A stretch of DNA of 64,000 bases from Parvibaculum sp. (GTDB lineage: Bacteria > Pseudomonadota > Alphaproteobacteria > Parvibaculales > Parvibaculaceae). The position numbers and the translations under genes were made by a program. The stretch lies in NCBI RefSeq assembly GCF_030651915.1, contig NZ_JAUSBV010000002.1, forward strand, positions 62,001-126,000, read 5' to 3'. The notes below the pieces were generated by a model that worked only from the letters and a program-made list of their open reading frames with translations, was not told the origin of the DNA and did no database searches. Below, in pieces: positions 39,409 through 47,858 of the stretch (within the stretch, counting starts at the first letter, position 1; each line of letters starts with the position of its first letter).

Positions 39409-40011
39409 ATGACCAAGACGGTCGAATTCCATTTCGATTTCGGCAGCCCCAACGCCTATCTCTCGTGGAAGGTGGTGCCCGAGATCGAGCGTCGCACGGG
39501 CACGACGTTCACATATGTGCCGGTGCTTCTCGGCGGCATCTTCAAGGCGACAAACAATGTCTCGCCGGTGATCGCCAATCAGGGGATCAAGAACAAGGGC
39601 GAATACCAGTTCCTCGAGATCGAGCGCTTCATCAAAAAGCACAATCTCACCAGGTTCAAATTCAATTCGCATTTCCCGGTCAACACGCTGCAGATCATGC
39701 GCGGCGCGGTGGCGGCCGAGATCGACGGCAATCTGCCCGCCTATATCGCGGCGGTGATGCCGGCGATGTGGGAAGATTCGAAGAAGATGGACGACGCGGA
39801 CGTCATCAAGGCGGTGCTCGACGCCGCCGGGCTGGACGGGACGCGGATGCTGGCGCGCATCCAGGAGGCGGATGTCAAGGCGAAGCTCGCGGCGAACACC
39901 GAAGGCAGCGTGGCGCGCGGCGCCTTCGGCATTCCGACCTTTTTTGTCGATGGCGAGATTTATTTCGGCAAGGACCGCTTGCGCGAGGTGGAAGAGGCGA
40001 TTGCGGGGTGA
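39409..40011 (+). CDS. 2-hydroxychromene-2-carboxylate isomerase-like (DsbA/GST-kappa fold)
   Basis: A 200-residue thioredoxin-fold protein of the HCCA isomerase family. The N-terminal DFGSPNAYLSWKV carries the Ser that takes the place of the CxxC pair and binds glutathione; ARGAFGIPTFFVDGEIYFGKD is the conserved C-terminal part. Characterised members isomerise aromatic degradation intermediates using glutathione. The ATG at 39409 follows AGAGGGG, 23 bp after the SDR stop, so the two are likely one operon. Confidence 0.87.
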   Translation: MTKTVEFHFDFGSPNAYLSWKVVPEIERRTGTTFTYVPVLLGGIFKATNNVSPVIANQGIKNKGEYQFLEIERFIKKHNLTRFKFNSHFPVNTLQIMRGAVAAEIDGNLPAYIAAVMPAMWEDSKKMDDADVIKAVLDAAGLDGTRMLARIQEADVKAKLAANTEGSVARGAFGIPTFFVDGEIYFGKDRLREVEEAIAG

Positions 40012-40039
40012 AGCCGCGAATAACGAGTTTGACGCTTTC

Positions 40040-40157
40040 TGGATTGCTTCGTCGCTTCCAGCCCTTCGCTGTCGCTCCGGGCGTTCAAAACTCGAAAAGG
40101 TCCACCGGACCTTTTCGTTCGCTTGCGCGAACCGTTTCTCACCCTCGCAATGACGGA
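40040..40157. repeat. Alphaproteobacterial intergenic repeat interrupted by a hairpin insert
   Basis: The left part GGATTGCTTCGTCGCTTC (40041-40058) and the right part CCCTCGCAATGACGG (40142-40156) look like the two halves of a common intergenic repeat, here separated by ~83 bp. The insert contains a perfect 11-bp hairpin CGAAAAGGTCC (40093-40103) / GGACCTTTTCG (40107-40117). Confidence 0.6.
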
Positions 40158-40202
40158 AAAATCAGAGAATATGCAAACCCGTTTCACGAGTGAGATGAAT
40201 CC

Positions 40203-41003
40203 ATGAACGCACCGAGCCCCGATCTCAATTCTGTCTTTCGCCGCGATGGCGAGGTGTGGAACGCGCATCCGCAGGCGCAGGGGCCGTTCGGCGGCATGCA
40301 TGGCGGCGCGGCGGCCGCTCTTGCGGTCGGCGAAATGGAAATCATGGCGGCGGCGCGCGGGCTTGGCGGGCTTGTGTCGGCGCAGCTTTATCTGCTCCGA
40401 CCGATGCCGCGCGACGGGCTGACGAGCAAGGTGAGCGCGGTGCGCGAAGGCGGGCGCGTGGCGGTGTTCGAGAACGAGATTTATGCGGGCGGCAAGTTGC
40501 AGGCCAAGGCCAGCGCCTGCTTCCAGCAGCCGGTCGAGATCGACGGGCTGCCGGGGCGCCCGGAGACGCGGCTCTTCGAGCCGGCGGCGTTTCCGGCATG
40601 GGAGCGGCCGGCGTCGTTCAAATCGGCAAATCCCGGTCCCGGCTTTCTCGATCTCTGCGACATTCGCGACACGGTGCATGCGGACGGGACACGCGCGAAG
40701 TGGTTCCGCCTCAAGCGCGTTTTTCACGAAACGCCGACGCCGTTTTCGAATGCGATGGCGGTGGCCGATGTCTCGACGCTGTTCACGGTGACGGATGCGG
40801 GGACGCGCCCCAACGCCGCCGGCTGGCCCAATGCCGATCTCAGCCTGCATCTGTCGCGCGATCCCATTGGCGAGTGGATCGGCGTCGCACAACGCGGCGA
40901 CTGGCGCGGCGACGGCCGCGGGATGACGGAATCGGAAATCTTCGATGTTTACGGGCGCATCGGGCGCTCGTGCCAGAGCGCGGTGCTGCTGGCGCTCACA
41001 TAG
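40203..41003 (+). CDS. TesB-like acyl-CoA thioesterase (double hotdog)
   Basis: A 266-residue thioesterase-superfamily protein with two hotdog halves: PFGGMHGGAAAAL in the first and AMAVADVSTLFTVTDAG with DLSLHLSRDPIGEWIG in the second. It would release free acids from acyl-CoA. The substrate is unknown; the neighbouring SDR and isomerase suggest a shared catabolic path. A repeat of ~190 bp separates it from the isomerase gene, so it may have its own promoter. Confidence 0.82.
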   Translation: MNAPSPDLNSVFRRDGEVWNAHPQAQGPFGGMHGGAAAALAVGEMEIMAAARGLGGLVSAQLYLLRPMPRDGLTSKVSAVREGGRVAVFENEIYAGGKLQAKASACFQQPVEIDGLPGRPETRLFEPAAFPAWERPASFKSANPGPGFLDLCDIRDTVHADGTRAKWFRLKRVFHETPTPFSNAMAVADVSTLFTVTDAGTRPNAAGWPNADLSLHLSRDPIGEWIGVAQRGDWRGDGRGMTESEIFDVYGRIGRSCQSAVLLALT

Positions 41004-41035
41004 AAGCAGGCGGGGAAAGGCCCCGCCTGCTTTTC
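41004..41035 (+). terminator. Bidirectional terminator between thioesterase and CBS genes
   Basis: Perfect 12-bp arms AAGCAGGCGGGG (41004-41015) and CCCCGCCTGCTT (41021-41032) with loop AAAGG, followed by TTTTCGTTT. It starts right after the thioesterase stop and also lies just beyond the convergent CBS gene. Confidence 0.88.
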
Positions 41036-41050
41036 GTTTCGCTGCCGGCG

Positions 41051-41488
41051 TCAGGCGCTTTTGGCGTGACGCTCGGCGTCGCGCGAGATCAGGCGGATGA
41101 CCTCGCCGCCGATCCGCTGCGGACCGCGGAAGGCGAGATCGCCCAGCGACAGCACGCCGACGATGCGCTTCTTGCGATTGAGCACCGGCAGATGCCGGAT
41201 GCCGTGCTTGTCCATCAGCTCGGCGGCTTCCTTGTCGGTCTGGTCGTCGTAGCACCAGATAATACCGTCGGTCATCACATCGCGCGCCGTTGCCTTTTCG
41301 GGATCGAGCCCGTCGGCAACACCGCGGCAGCAGACATCGCGATCGGTGACCATGCCGACCAGACGATCGTTTTCGCCGACCGGCAGGCAGCCGATATTCT
41401 TGTCGCGCAGCGTTCGCGAAACATCGCGCAAGGGCGTCGACGCCTCGATCCACTCTGCATGGTTGGTCATCAGTTCCTTTATCCGCAT
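41051..41488 (-). CDS. CBS-domain pair protein
   Basis: A 145-residue protein made of two CBS motifs (about 1-65 and 72-135), marked by GCLPVGENDRLVGMVTDRD and HLPVLNRKKRIVGVLSLGD. Such pairs bind adenosine nucleotides and often regulate partners; none is evident here. The ATG at 41488 follows GAGGAGG. Monocistronic. Confidence 0.88.
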   Translation of the reverse strand: MRIKELMTNHAEWIEASTPLRDVSRTLRDKNIGCLPVGENDRLVGMVTDRDVCCRGVADGLDPEKATARDVMTDGIIWCYDDQTDKEAAELMDKHGIRHLPVLNRKKRIVGVLSLGDLAFRGPQRIGGEVIRLISRDAERHAKSA

Positions 41489-41837
41489 AACAACCTCCTC
41501 TGTTTCGGGCTCTGTTTCGGGGGCCAAAACCGGATCGTCCGCCGTGCGGGGGCCGGGCGCATAGATCCTGCTGCGCCGGCAGGATTTTCCCGGGCGTTGT
41601 CGACGACGGAAGGCTGAACGCGGCCGGCGGCCGATGGGAAGCATGTTACCGCAGGCCGATGCGCAGCCGCGACCCGGCACGGGCCGGAACGCCGCCTCGC
41701 GAATGAGCGCTTCCCTTTTCGCGAGCGACGGCGTTGACGATAACAGAGGCGGCGCGGCGCGGCCACCGGCGCGGCACCGATTCTTCGATGGGACAGCGAT
41801 GCTTCCTTATTGCCGCCGGCATGGTAAGACTCCGCGC
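41489..41837. other. Divergent CBS/moeB intergenic region
   Basis: 349 bp between two divergent starts. In-frame codon extensions of both genes run into it but have no protein-like composition. No clear promoter, palindrome or RNA structure was recognised. Confidence 0.4.
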
Positions 41838-42644
41838 ATGGCACTGAGCGACCAACAACTCGAACGCTATGCGCGGCATATCGTGCTGAAGGAAATCGGC
41901 GGGCCCGGTCAGCAGAAGCTGCTGAAGGCGCGGGTGCTGGTGATCGGCGCGGGCGGGCTCGGCTCGCCCTGCCTCATCTATCTCGCGGCGGCGGGCGTCG
42001 GCACGCTCGGCGTCATCGACAATGACGATGTGTCGCTTTCGAACCTGCAACGCCAGATCGTGCATGGGACAGCCGATGTCGGACGGGCGAAGACGACAAG
42101 CGCCGCCGAAGCCGTTCACCGGATCAACCCGGATGTGCGCGTAGTCGAACATCGCGAAAGACTGACGGCGGCCAATGCGCTCGAAATCATTTCGCAGTAC
42201 GACGTGGTCGCCGATGGCTGCGACAATTTTCAGACGCGGTTTCTGGTCAACGATGCCTGCTATTTCGCGAAGGTGCCGCTGGTTTCGGCCGCGGTCGGAC
42301 AATTCGAGGGGCAGGTGGCGGTGTTCCGCGCCTTCGAGCGCGACGCCGAGGGCAAACCGAAACCCAATTACCGCGACTTCATCGGCGAGACACCGGCGCC
42401 GGGCTCGGTGCCGACCTGCGAGGAAGCCGGCGTGATGGGGGCGCTGACCGGCGTTGTCGGCTCGCTGCAGGCGCTCGAAGTCATCAAGGAGATCACCGGC
42501 GCGGGCGAAAGCCTCGCCGGCAAGCTGCTGATCTATGACGCGCTCGACACGCGCTTCCGGACGCTGACGCTCAGATGGGACCCGAAGAACGCGCTGACGG
42601 GGGAGCGGCCGACGATCACGGATTTGAGCGGGCATGGCGACTGA
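41838..42644 (+). CDS. moeB: MoeB/ThiF family sulfur-carrier adenylyltransferase
   Basis: E1-like enzyme of 268 residues that adenylates the C-terminus of a sulfur carrier such as MoaD or ThiS. The ATP loop GAGGLGSP is at 37-44, then DNDDVSLSNLQRQ and CDNFQTR; VPTCEEAGVMG holds the conserved catalytic-loop Cys. The two CxxC zinc pairs of E. coli MoeB are absent: the first reads NYRD and the second is lost. The start ATG at 41838 begins the conserved region. Confidence 0.88.
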   Translation: MALSDQQLERYARHIVLKEIGGPGQQKLLKARVLVIGAGGLGSPCLIYLAAAGVGTLGVIDNDDVSLSNLQRQIVHGTADVGRAKTTSAAEAVHRINPDVRVVEHRERLTAANALEIISQYDVVADGCDNFQTRFLVNDACYFAKVPLVSAAVGQFEGQVAVFRAFERDAEGKPKPNYRDFIGETPAPGSVPTCEEAGVMGALTGVVGSLQALEVIKEITGAGESLAGKLLIYDALDTRFRTLTLRWDPKNALTGERPTITDLSGHGD

Positions 42645-42689
42645 GCGAGCAAGATACGCGGCCGCGCGATGTGAGGAGAGCGGAGTCCC

Positions 42690-42740
42690 CCTCCCCGAAA
42701 TTTGCGACGCAAATTTCGACCCGCCCCCAAGGGGCGGGTG
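42690..42740. repeat. Double-palindrome intergenic repeat
   Basis: CGAAATTTGCG (42696-42706) and CGCAAATTTCG (42708-42718) form an 11-bp perfect palindrome around one base. Next to it ACCCGCCCC (42719-42727) pairs with GGGGCGGGT (42731-42739). The layout resembles REP-type repeats seen between genes in related genomes; here it lies between convergent genes and may help end transcripts. Confidence 0.65.
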
Positions 42741-42749
42741 GTCCTGACG

Positions 42750-43742
42750 TCACATGATCGCCGGGATCACGCGGTCGGGCGGGCGGTGGCCGTCCATGAA
42801 GGTCTTGATGTTGACGATGACCTTGCCGCCCATTTCGATGCGGCCCTCGATGGTGGCCGAGCCCATATGCGGCAGCGAAATGACATTGGGCAGCGCGACG
42901 AGGCGCGGATTGACCGACGGTTCGCGCTCGAAGACATCAAGGCCGGCACCGGCCAGTTCGCCGGCTTCGAGCGCGCGCAGCAGCGCGTTCTCGTCGATGA
43001 TCTCGCCGCGCGCGGTGTTGACGATATAGGCATCGGGCTGCAGCAGTTTCAGGCGACGCGCATCGAGAAGGTGAAAGGTCTGCGGCGTCAGCGGGCAGTT
43101 GACCGAGACGATGTCGACCTTCGGCAGCATGTCGTCGAGGTTTTCCCAGAATGTCGCCTCAAGCTCACGCTCGATGACCGCGTTGGCCGGCTTGCGGCCG
43201 TGATAATGGATTTCGAGACCGAAGGGCCGGGCACGGGCGGCAACCGCCTGGCCGATGCGGCCCATGCCGATAATACCGAGACGCTTGCCGGTGAGGCGCC
43301 GGCCAAGCATCCAGGTCGGCGACCAGCCGGGCCAGGCGCCTTCATGCTCGCGCAGATAGCGCGCGCCTTCGGAGAGGCGGCGCGGAACGGCGAGGATCAG
43401 CGCCATGGTCATGTCGGCGGTGTCTTCGGTCAGCACGCCCGGCGTGTTGGTGACCGTGATGCCGCGGCGGCGCGCCGTTTCGACATCGATATTGTCGATG
43501 CCGGTGCCGAACTGGGCGATCAGGCGGAGATTTTCACCGGCCTGGGCCAGCAGCCTGGCATCGATGCGGTCGGTGACGGTCGGGACCAGCACTTCGGCCT
43601 CGCGCATGGCCGCTGCCAGCTCGGCCGCCGTCATCGGATGGTCGTCGGCATTGAGCCTGACATCGAAAAGCTCGCCCATGCGGGCCTCGATGGGGGCCGG
43701 CAATTTGCGGGTGACGATGACGAGCGGCTTTTTGGCGGGCAT
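42750..43742 (-). CDS. D-2-hydroxyacid dehydrogenase (glyoxylate/hydroxypyruvate reductase-like)
   Basis: NAD(P)-dependent dehydrogenase of 330 residues. The Rossmann loop is GIIGMGRIGQAVAARA. The catalytic Arg is in VNTARGEIIDE, the Glu in VFEREPSVNP and the His in LPHMGSAT. This set matches D-glycerate dehydrogenases and glyoxylate reductases; the exact substrate is unsettled. The ATG at 43742 precedes VIVTRKLP. It diverges from the SH3 protein gene. Confidence 0.9.
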   Translation of the reverse strand: MPAKKPLVIVTRKLPAPIEARMGELFDVRLNADDHPMTAAELAAAMREAEVLVPTVTDRIDARLLAQAGENLRLIAQFGTGIDNIDVETARRRGITVTNTPGVLTEDTADMTMALILAVPRRLSEGARYLREHEGAWPGWSPTWMLGRRLTGKRLGIIGMGRIGQAVAARARPFGLEIHYHGRKPANAVIERELEATFWENLDDMLPKVDIVSVNCPLTPQTFHLLDARRLKLLQPDAYIVNTARGEIIDENALLRALEAGELAGAGLDVFEREPSVNPRLVALPNVISLPHMGSATIEGRIEMGGKVIVNIKTFMDGHRPPDRVIPAIM

Positions 43743-43869
43743 GCGGGGGGACTCCGGTAGCGAACAGCCTTTATTAGCAGGTTTTATCGCTTCCGTTGGC
43801 GGATTTTCTGGCAAAATCGGCTGAGTCGCGGGGCCCGGGGCAGAAGCACCGCGAAGGACGGAACGACAG

Positions 43870-44454
43870 ATGCGGGTGTTGCAATCGACAGGCGGAAGAG
43901 GCGCGGCGCTGCTGCTGGCGGCGATGGCAGCGCTATGGGCGGCACCGGCCGGCGCCTCCGAGCGCGCGGCGGCGCTGCCGACGGTGCAGGCCGAGAGCGC
44001 CGGCGAACGCGGCCGCGTGACCGGCTTGCCGCTGCCGCGCTATGTCAGCCTGAAGGCGGCGCGCGCCAATGTGCGGCGCGGGCCGGGCACCGATTTTCCG
44101 ATCGACTGGATCTACACCAAACGCGGCGTGCCGCTGGAGGTGACGGCGGAATCGGATCACTGGCGGCGCATTCGCGACCATGAGGGCGATGGCGGCTGGA
44201 TCTGGCACACGTTGCTCGACGGCACGCGCAGCGCGATCGTGGTCGGCGATGCGCCGGAGGATGAGGACGCGCCGGTGGCGCTGCACGCAAAGCCCGAAGC
44301 GGACGCCGATATCGTCGCCTATCTGGAACCCGGCCTGGTGACGACACTGCGCGGCTGCAAGGCCGGCTGGTGCCGGATCGAGGTGCAGAACCGCAGCGGC
44401 TGGACGCCGCAGGCGGCCTTGTGGGGCGTCTATCCGGGCGAGGAGTTCGACTAG
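43870..44454 (+). CDS. Exported bacterial SH3-domain protein
   Basis: A 194-residue protein with a signal peptide (LLLAAMAALWAAPAGASE). Two SH3-like modules follow: KAARANVRRGPGTDFPIDWI with GDGGWIWHTLLDG, and VALHAKPEADADIVAYLEPG with CKAGWCRIEV and SGWTPQAALWG. Bacterial SH3 domains often bind peptidoglycan, so a periplasmic envelope role is likely. The paired cysteines near the second module could form a disulfide. Confidence 0.85.
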   Translation: MRVLQSTGGRGAALLLAAMAALWAAPAGASERAAALPTVQAESAGERGRVTGLPLPRYVSLKAARANVRRGPGTDFPIDWIYTKRGVPLEVTAESDHWRRIRDHEGDGGWIWHTLLDGTRSAIVVGDAPEDEDAPVALHAKPEADADIVAYLEPGLVTTLRGCKAGWCRIEVQNRSGWTPQAALWGVYPGEEFD

Positions 44455-44485
44455 GTGTTCCGGTCCGGATACAGGGGTTGTCGCG

Positions 44486-44839
44486 TCAGGCGCGATAGCC
44501 GATCAGGACAGCAATTTTCTCACGCAGTTCGTTGAGCAGCGGTTCAGGCAGAACGGCACCGGCAAAGGCGACCGGGCGCGCGAGCGTATCGATGCTGCGG
44601 ATATGACTTGTCAGTATTTCTCCTGCGACCGACAATCCTTCGGGCAATACGACGCTGGCCGCGAAGGGCCGGATGCGTGAAGTCACCGGGCAGACGATGA
44701 GAAAGCGGCTGGCCCGCCAGAAAGCGCGGGGCGAAACAACCACAGCCGGACGACGGCCGCTTTGCTCGCGGCCCGTGCGCGGATCGAAATCAGTCCAGAC
44801 AAGATCACCGGCCCCGGGCTCGTAAGGCGCGTCCGTCAC
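44486..44839 (-). CDS. mazF: MazF/PemK family mRNA interferase toxin
   Basis: A 117-residue MazF-fold ribonuclease toxin: GDLVWTDFDPRTGREQSGRR, PAVVVSPRAF and ILTSHIRSID correspond to the conserved strands and the catalytic Arg/Thr-Ser elements. It cuts mRNA at short motifs and is held inactive by MazE. It overlaps mazE by four bases and is translated second. Confidence 0.9.
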   Translation of the reverse strand: MTDAPYEPGAGDLVWTDFDPRTGREQSGRRPAVVVSPRAFWRASRFLIVCPVTSRIRPFAASVVLPEGLSVAGEILTSHIRSIDTLARPVAFAGAVLPEPLLNELREKIAVLIGYRA

Positions 44840-45078
44840 TCGACGATCTCGCGGCCCTTGTCAGGACCCCAGTCGAAGGCATCGCTCATCGCCTCCGGCG
44901 TCATGCCGACCAGAAGATCGTCGAGATTGAAGCGCGGGCGCGCCGCCACGATGACGATGCGGCCATCCTCGGCGGTGATGTCGACCCTTGTCCCCTCACT
45001 CAGGCCAAGGCGCGCCGCGATATCCCGGGGCACCCGAATGCCCAGACTGTTTCCCCATTTGGCGACGCGCGCAAACAT
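44836..45078 (-). CDS. mazE: MazE/AbrB-type antitoxin
   Basis: An 80-residue swapped-hairpin AbrB-fold antitoxin: VAKWGNSLGIRVPRDIAARL is the DNA-binding part and the tail, including WGPDKGREIVE, would wrap MazF. It is expected to repress its own promoter through the palindrome at 45121-45147. Confidence 0.92.
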   Translation of the reverse strand: MFARVAKWGNSLGIRVPRDIAARLGLSEGTRVDITAEDGRIVIVAARPRFNLDDLLVGMTPEAMSDAFDWGPDKGREIVE

Positions 45079-45120
45079 TCAGCTGGCCCTTTCTGCTTCG
45101 CCGAACCGGCCCAGAAAATT

Positions 45121-45147
45121 TATTGTATATCCTAAAGATATACAATA
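45121..45147 (-). promoter_or_regulatory. mazEF operator palindrome
   Basis: Perfect 11-bp arms TATTGTATATC (45121-45131) and GATATACAATA (45137-45147) around CTAAA, 43 bp before the mazE start. A TACAAT -10-like box is part of the right arm on the coding strand, so binding would block RNA polymerase. Confidence 0.75.
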
Positions 45148-45168
45148 GGGGCAAATCCCGGCAGAAAC

Positions 45169-45762
45169 TCAGGCAAAATCCTTCGCCAGCGCCTCGCGCG
45201 CCGCCGGCGAAAGCACGGCCATGTGGTGATAGTTCTCATGCGCGACGACGGCCATGACCGGCACCGCGGGGTCGCGGAATCTGGCGATCTGTTCGGGCGT
45301 GAAGCGGAAATGGACGAAGTGGACAGATGAGGTCTTGCCGTCGGCCTTGGTGCGCTCGACGTCGAGCTCGGCCTCGCCGATGATGTGTTCGCCGCCGACA
45401 TCGATGTAGAGATGCTTCTCGACCCAGGTGATGGAACGCAGGAATTTGTCGCGGCGAACCGGATCCTCGATCTCGAACATGATCGTGGCGACAAGCTCGT
45501 TGCCCTGCGGGATCAGCGGATTGTAGGCGCGGAGTTCGTCTTCGAGCTGTTCGGCGCCGCCCTTTTCGATGTGCAGCATTTCATGGATCTGCTGGAACAT
45601 CGTCTCGTAATTCTCGAAATAGAAAGTCGCGTGCGGGCCGACCGAAACGCGGCGGTCCTTCTTCATGGCCATGGCGGCGGCGCGGCGCTCCTTGCGCTCC
45701 GCCGCGTAAGTCTCGTAGGGCAGAATATCGGCCGGGGTGATTTCTTTTTTCATCGCAGTCAT
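45169..45762 (-). CDS. DUF3501 family protein
   Basis: A 197-residue soluble protein of the DUF3501 family, recognised from [19 protein letters not shown] and [17 protein letters not shown]. Its function is not established. It regularly accompanies a rubrerythrin and a CCG-type Fe-S oxidoreductase, as here, where it starts directly after the Fe-S gene. A role in the same peroxide or redox pathway is inferred. Confidence 0.82.
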   Translation of the reverse strand: MTAMKKEITPADILPYETYAAERKERRAAAMAMKKDRRVSVGPHATFYFENYETMFQQIHEMLHIEKGGAEQLEDELRAYNPLIPQGNELVATIMFEIEDPVRRDKFLRSITWVEKHLYIDVGGEHIIGEAELDVERTKADGKTSSVHFVHFRFTPEQIARFRDPAVPVMAVVAHENYHHMAVLSPAAREALAKDFA

Positions 45763-45765
45763 CTT

Positions 45766-47121
45766 TCAGATAAGCCCCCAGGCGCGCGCCATGATTTCGA
45801 CAGGGTGTTGCGGCGCCGGACGCTGCGGCTCGCCCATCAGGTCGATCTCGTGAACCAGATGCTTGGCGGCCAGCGGGCAGTCCGACGTCACATATTTGTT
45901 GCCGGTCCTGGCGACGTTGCGCGACGCGGTCTTGCCGACCTTCATCGCGGCGTCGAAGGTCTCCTTCATCACACCGAAGGTTCCTCCGTGTCCGGAGCAA
46001 CGCTCGACGATATCGAGCTTGATATCGGGAATGTAGCGCATCATCTCGGCCGATTTGGCGCCCATGTTCTGGGCGCGCGCATGACAGGCAAGATGCGCGG
46101 TGACGCCGCCCTCGACCGGCTTCAGGCCCGGCGCGAGGCCTTCCTTCTTGGCGATGTCGACGATGTATTCGTCGACATCGAAAGTGGCGGCGGCGAGTTT
46201 TTTCACGTCTTCATTGTCGGGCAGGATCAGCGGCCATTCGAACTTGAACATCAGCCCGCAGGAGGCGGTCAGGGCGATGATGTCGTAGCCCTTGTCGATC
46301 CAGGCCACCATGTCCTTCGCGACCTTTTCGGCTTGCGCTGCGACCTTTTCGATATTGCCCTGTTCGAGGAAGGGCATGCCGCAACAGCCGGGATAGGCGA
46401 CGGTGGTTTCGACGCCATTATGCGCCAGCACCAGACGCGCGGCCTCGCCGACGCCCGGATTGTTGTAGTTGACGAAGCAGGTGGCGAAGATCGCCGCCTT
46501 GCGGCCTTTGGCCGGCGCCTCTTTCGGCGCGGCGGCGCCGGCGGCATCCTGCGCCTTTGCGCGCATGGTGAAGGTTTTTCCGTGAAACTTCGGCAGTTCG
46601 GCGCGGCGGTCGATGCCGGCGACCGCTTCGAGCGCGGGCCGCGTCAACGCGTTGCCGCGCTTCGAGCCCCAATTGGCGATGGCGGCGACGGGGGCCGCCA
46701 GCTTGCCGTTGCGATCGGTCTCGGCCAGCTGACCGGGCACGAAGGGATAGGACCCTTTCCGCTTTGCCTCGGCCGCGCGGTAGCGCAGCATCAGATGCGG
46801 GAAGTCGAGATTGAATTCATGCGGCGGCACGTAAGGACATTTCGTCATGAAGCACATATCGCAAAGCGTGCAGGCCTCGACCACAGGCGCGAAGCCGGCC
46901 GATGTCACTTCGTCGAGTTCGCCGGTCGGGCTCTCGTCGATCAGATCGAAGAGGCGCGGGAAGCTGTCGCAGAGATTGAAGCAGCGGCGGCAGCCATGGC
47001 AGATGTCGAAGACGCGGCGCATTTCGGCGTCGAGCTTTTCGAGATCGTAGAAATCCGGATTGTGCCAGTCGAGCGGATGGCGCGTGGGGGCTTCTGTGCC
47101 CCCCTCTTTCGGGCTGCTCAT
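45766..47121 (-). CDS. Fe-S oxidoreductase with CCG domains (HdrD/GlpC-like)
   Basis: A 451-residue protein. Two 4Fe-4S motifs lie near the N-terminus: C41, C44, C47, C51 ([11 protein letters not shown]) and C84, C87, C90, C95 ([12 protein letters not shown]). The C-terminal half holds cysteine-rich CCG domains ([13 protein letters not shown] and a second, less regular copy around LACHAR and CSGHGGTFG). This is the heterodisulfide-reductase/GlpC electron-transfer type. It may pass electrons to rubrerythrin; that link is inferred from the operon-like order. Confidence 0.88.
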   Translation of the reverse strand: MSSPKEGGTEAPTRHPLDWHNPDFYDLEKLDAEMRRVFDICHGCRRCFNLCDSFPRLFDLIDESPTGELDEVTSAGFAPVVEACTLCDMCFMTKCPYVPPHEFNLDFPHLMLRYRAAEAKRKGSYPFVPGQLAETDRNGKLAAPVAAIANWGSKRGNALTRPALEAVAGIDRRAELPKFHGKTFTMRAKAQDAAGAAAPKEAPAKGRKAAIFATCFVNYNNPGVGEAARLVLAHNGVETTVAYPGCCGMPFLEQGNIEKVAAQAEKVAKDMVAWIDKGYDIIALTASCGLMFKFEWPLILPDNEDVKKLAAATFDVDEYIVDIAKKEGLAPGLKPVEGGVTAHLACHARAQNMGAKSAEMMRYIPDIKLDIVERCSGHGGTFGVMKETFDAAMKVGKTASRNVARTGNKYVTSDCPLAAKHLVHEIDLMGEPQRPAPQHPVEIMARAWGLI

Positions 47122-47210
47122 CGACAGGTCTCCGACATCAATGACGATTGCGGCGGGAAGCGGACGGCGGGAGATACGCGATCTCCCGCCGCACGATTTT
47201 CAACGGCAGC

Positions 47211-47633
47211 TCAGCTGCCGAGGCTGTCGAGCGCCTTCTGGAAGCGGCCGGCATGGCTCTTTTCGGCCTTGGCGAGGGTTTCGAACCACTCGGCAATTTC
47301 GTCGAAGCCTTCGTCGCGCGCGGTGCGCGCCATGCCCGGATACATGTCGGTGTATTCGTGCGTCTCACCGGCGATCGAGGCCTTGAGGTTCAGATCGGTG
47401 GCACCGATGGGCTCGCCGGTCGCCGGGTCGCCGACTTCCTCGAGGAATTCGAGATGACCATGCGCATGGCCGGTTTCGCCTTCAGCGGTGGAGCGGAAGA
47501 CGGCGGCGACATCGTTGAAGCCTTCAACGTCGGCCTTCTGCGCGAAATAGAGATAGCGGCGATTGGCCTGGCTTTCGCCGGCAAATGCCTCTTTGAGATT
47601 TTCCATGGTCTTGGAACCGGAAAGCGCTGGCAT
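47211..47633 (-). CDS. Rubrerythrin-family di-iron protein
   Basis: A 140-residue four-helix di-iron protein that reduces peroxide in characterised relatives. Ligand candidates are E20 ([10 protein letters not shown]), E53 and H56 (EGETGH), E90 (AGETHEY), and E124 with H127 (AEKSH). There is no C-terminal rubredoxin domain, so an outside electron donor is needed; the adjacent Fe-S oxidoreductase is a candidate. GAGGAG precedes the ATG at 47633. Confidence 0.9.
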   Translation of the reverse strand: MPALSGSKTMENLKEAFAGESQANRRYLYFAQKADVEGFNDVAAVFRSTAEGETGHAHGHLEFLEEVGDPATGEPIGATDLNLKASIAGETHEYTDMYPGMARTARDEGFDEIAEWFETLAKAEKSHAGRFQKALDSLGS

Positions 47634-47808
47634 GGTGGTGCTCCTCACCCGTTATGCAATGAACAGGAACAACATGCCGGCCGGGCGGCCAGCGCTGTTG
47701 CGCCCCGTTGGGGAATAACGCCCGTCGTGATTTCGGAAGGAATCGCTCGGGAGTTGGAAGGGAGACTAGGATTGACGCGCGCTGCGGTCAACAGTCTGGA
47801 GATATTCC

Positions 47809-47832
47809 AAACAAACTTTTTAGTGTTTGTTT
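47809..47832 (-). promoter_or_regulatory. 8-bp inverted repeat before the rubrerythrin gene
   Basis: AAACAAAC (47809-47816) and GTTTGTTT (47825-47832) with an 8-bp spacer, between irr and the rubrerythrin gene. It could be an Irr operator or the irr terminator stem, though no long T-run follows on the minus strand. Confidence 0.5.
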
Positions 47833-47858
47833 TTGCGAGGAATTCTTAACTCAACCCG

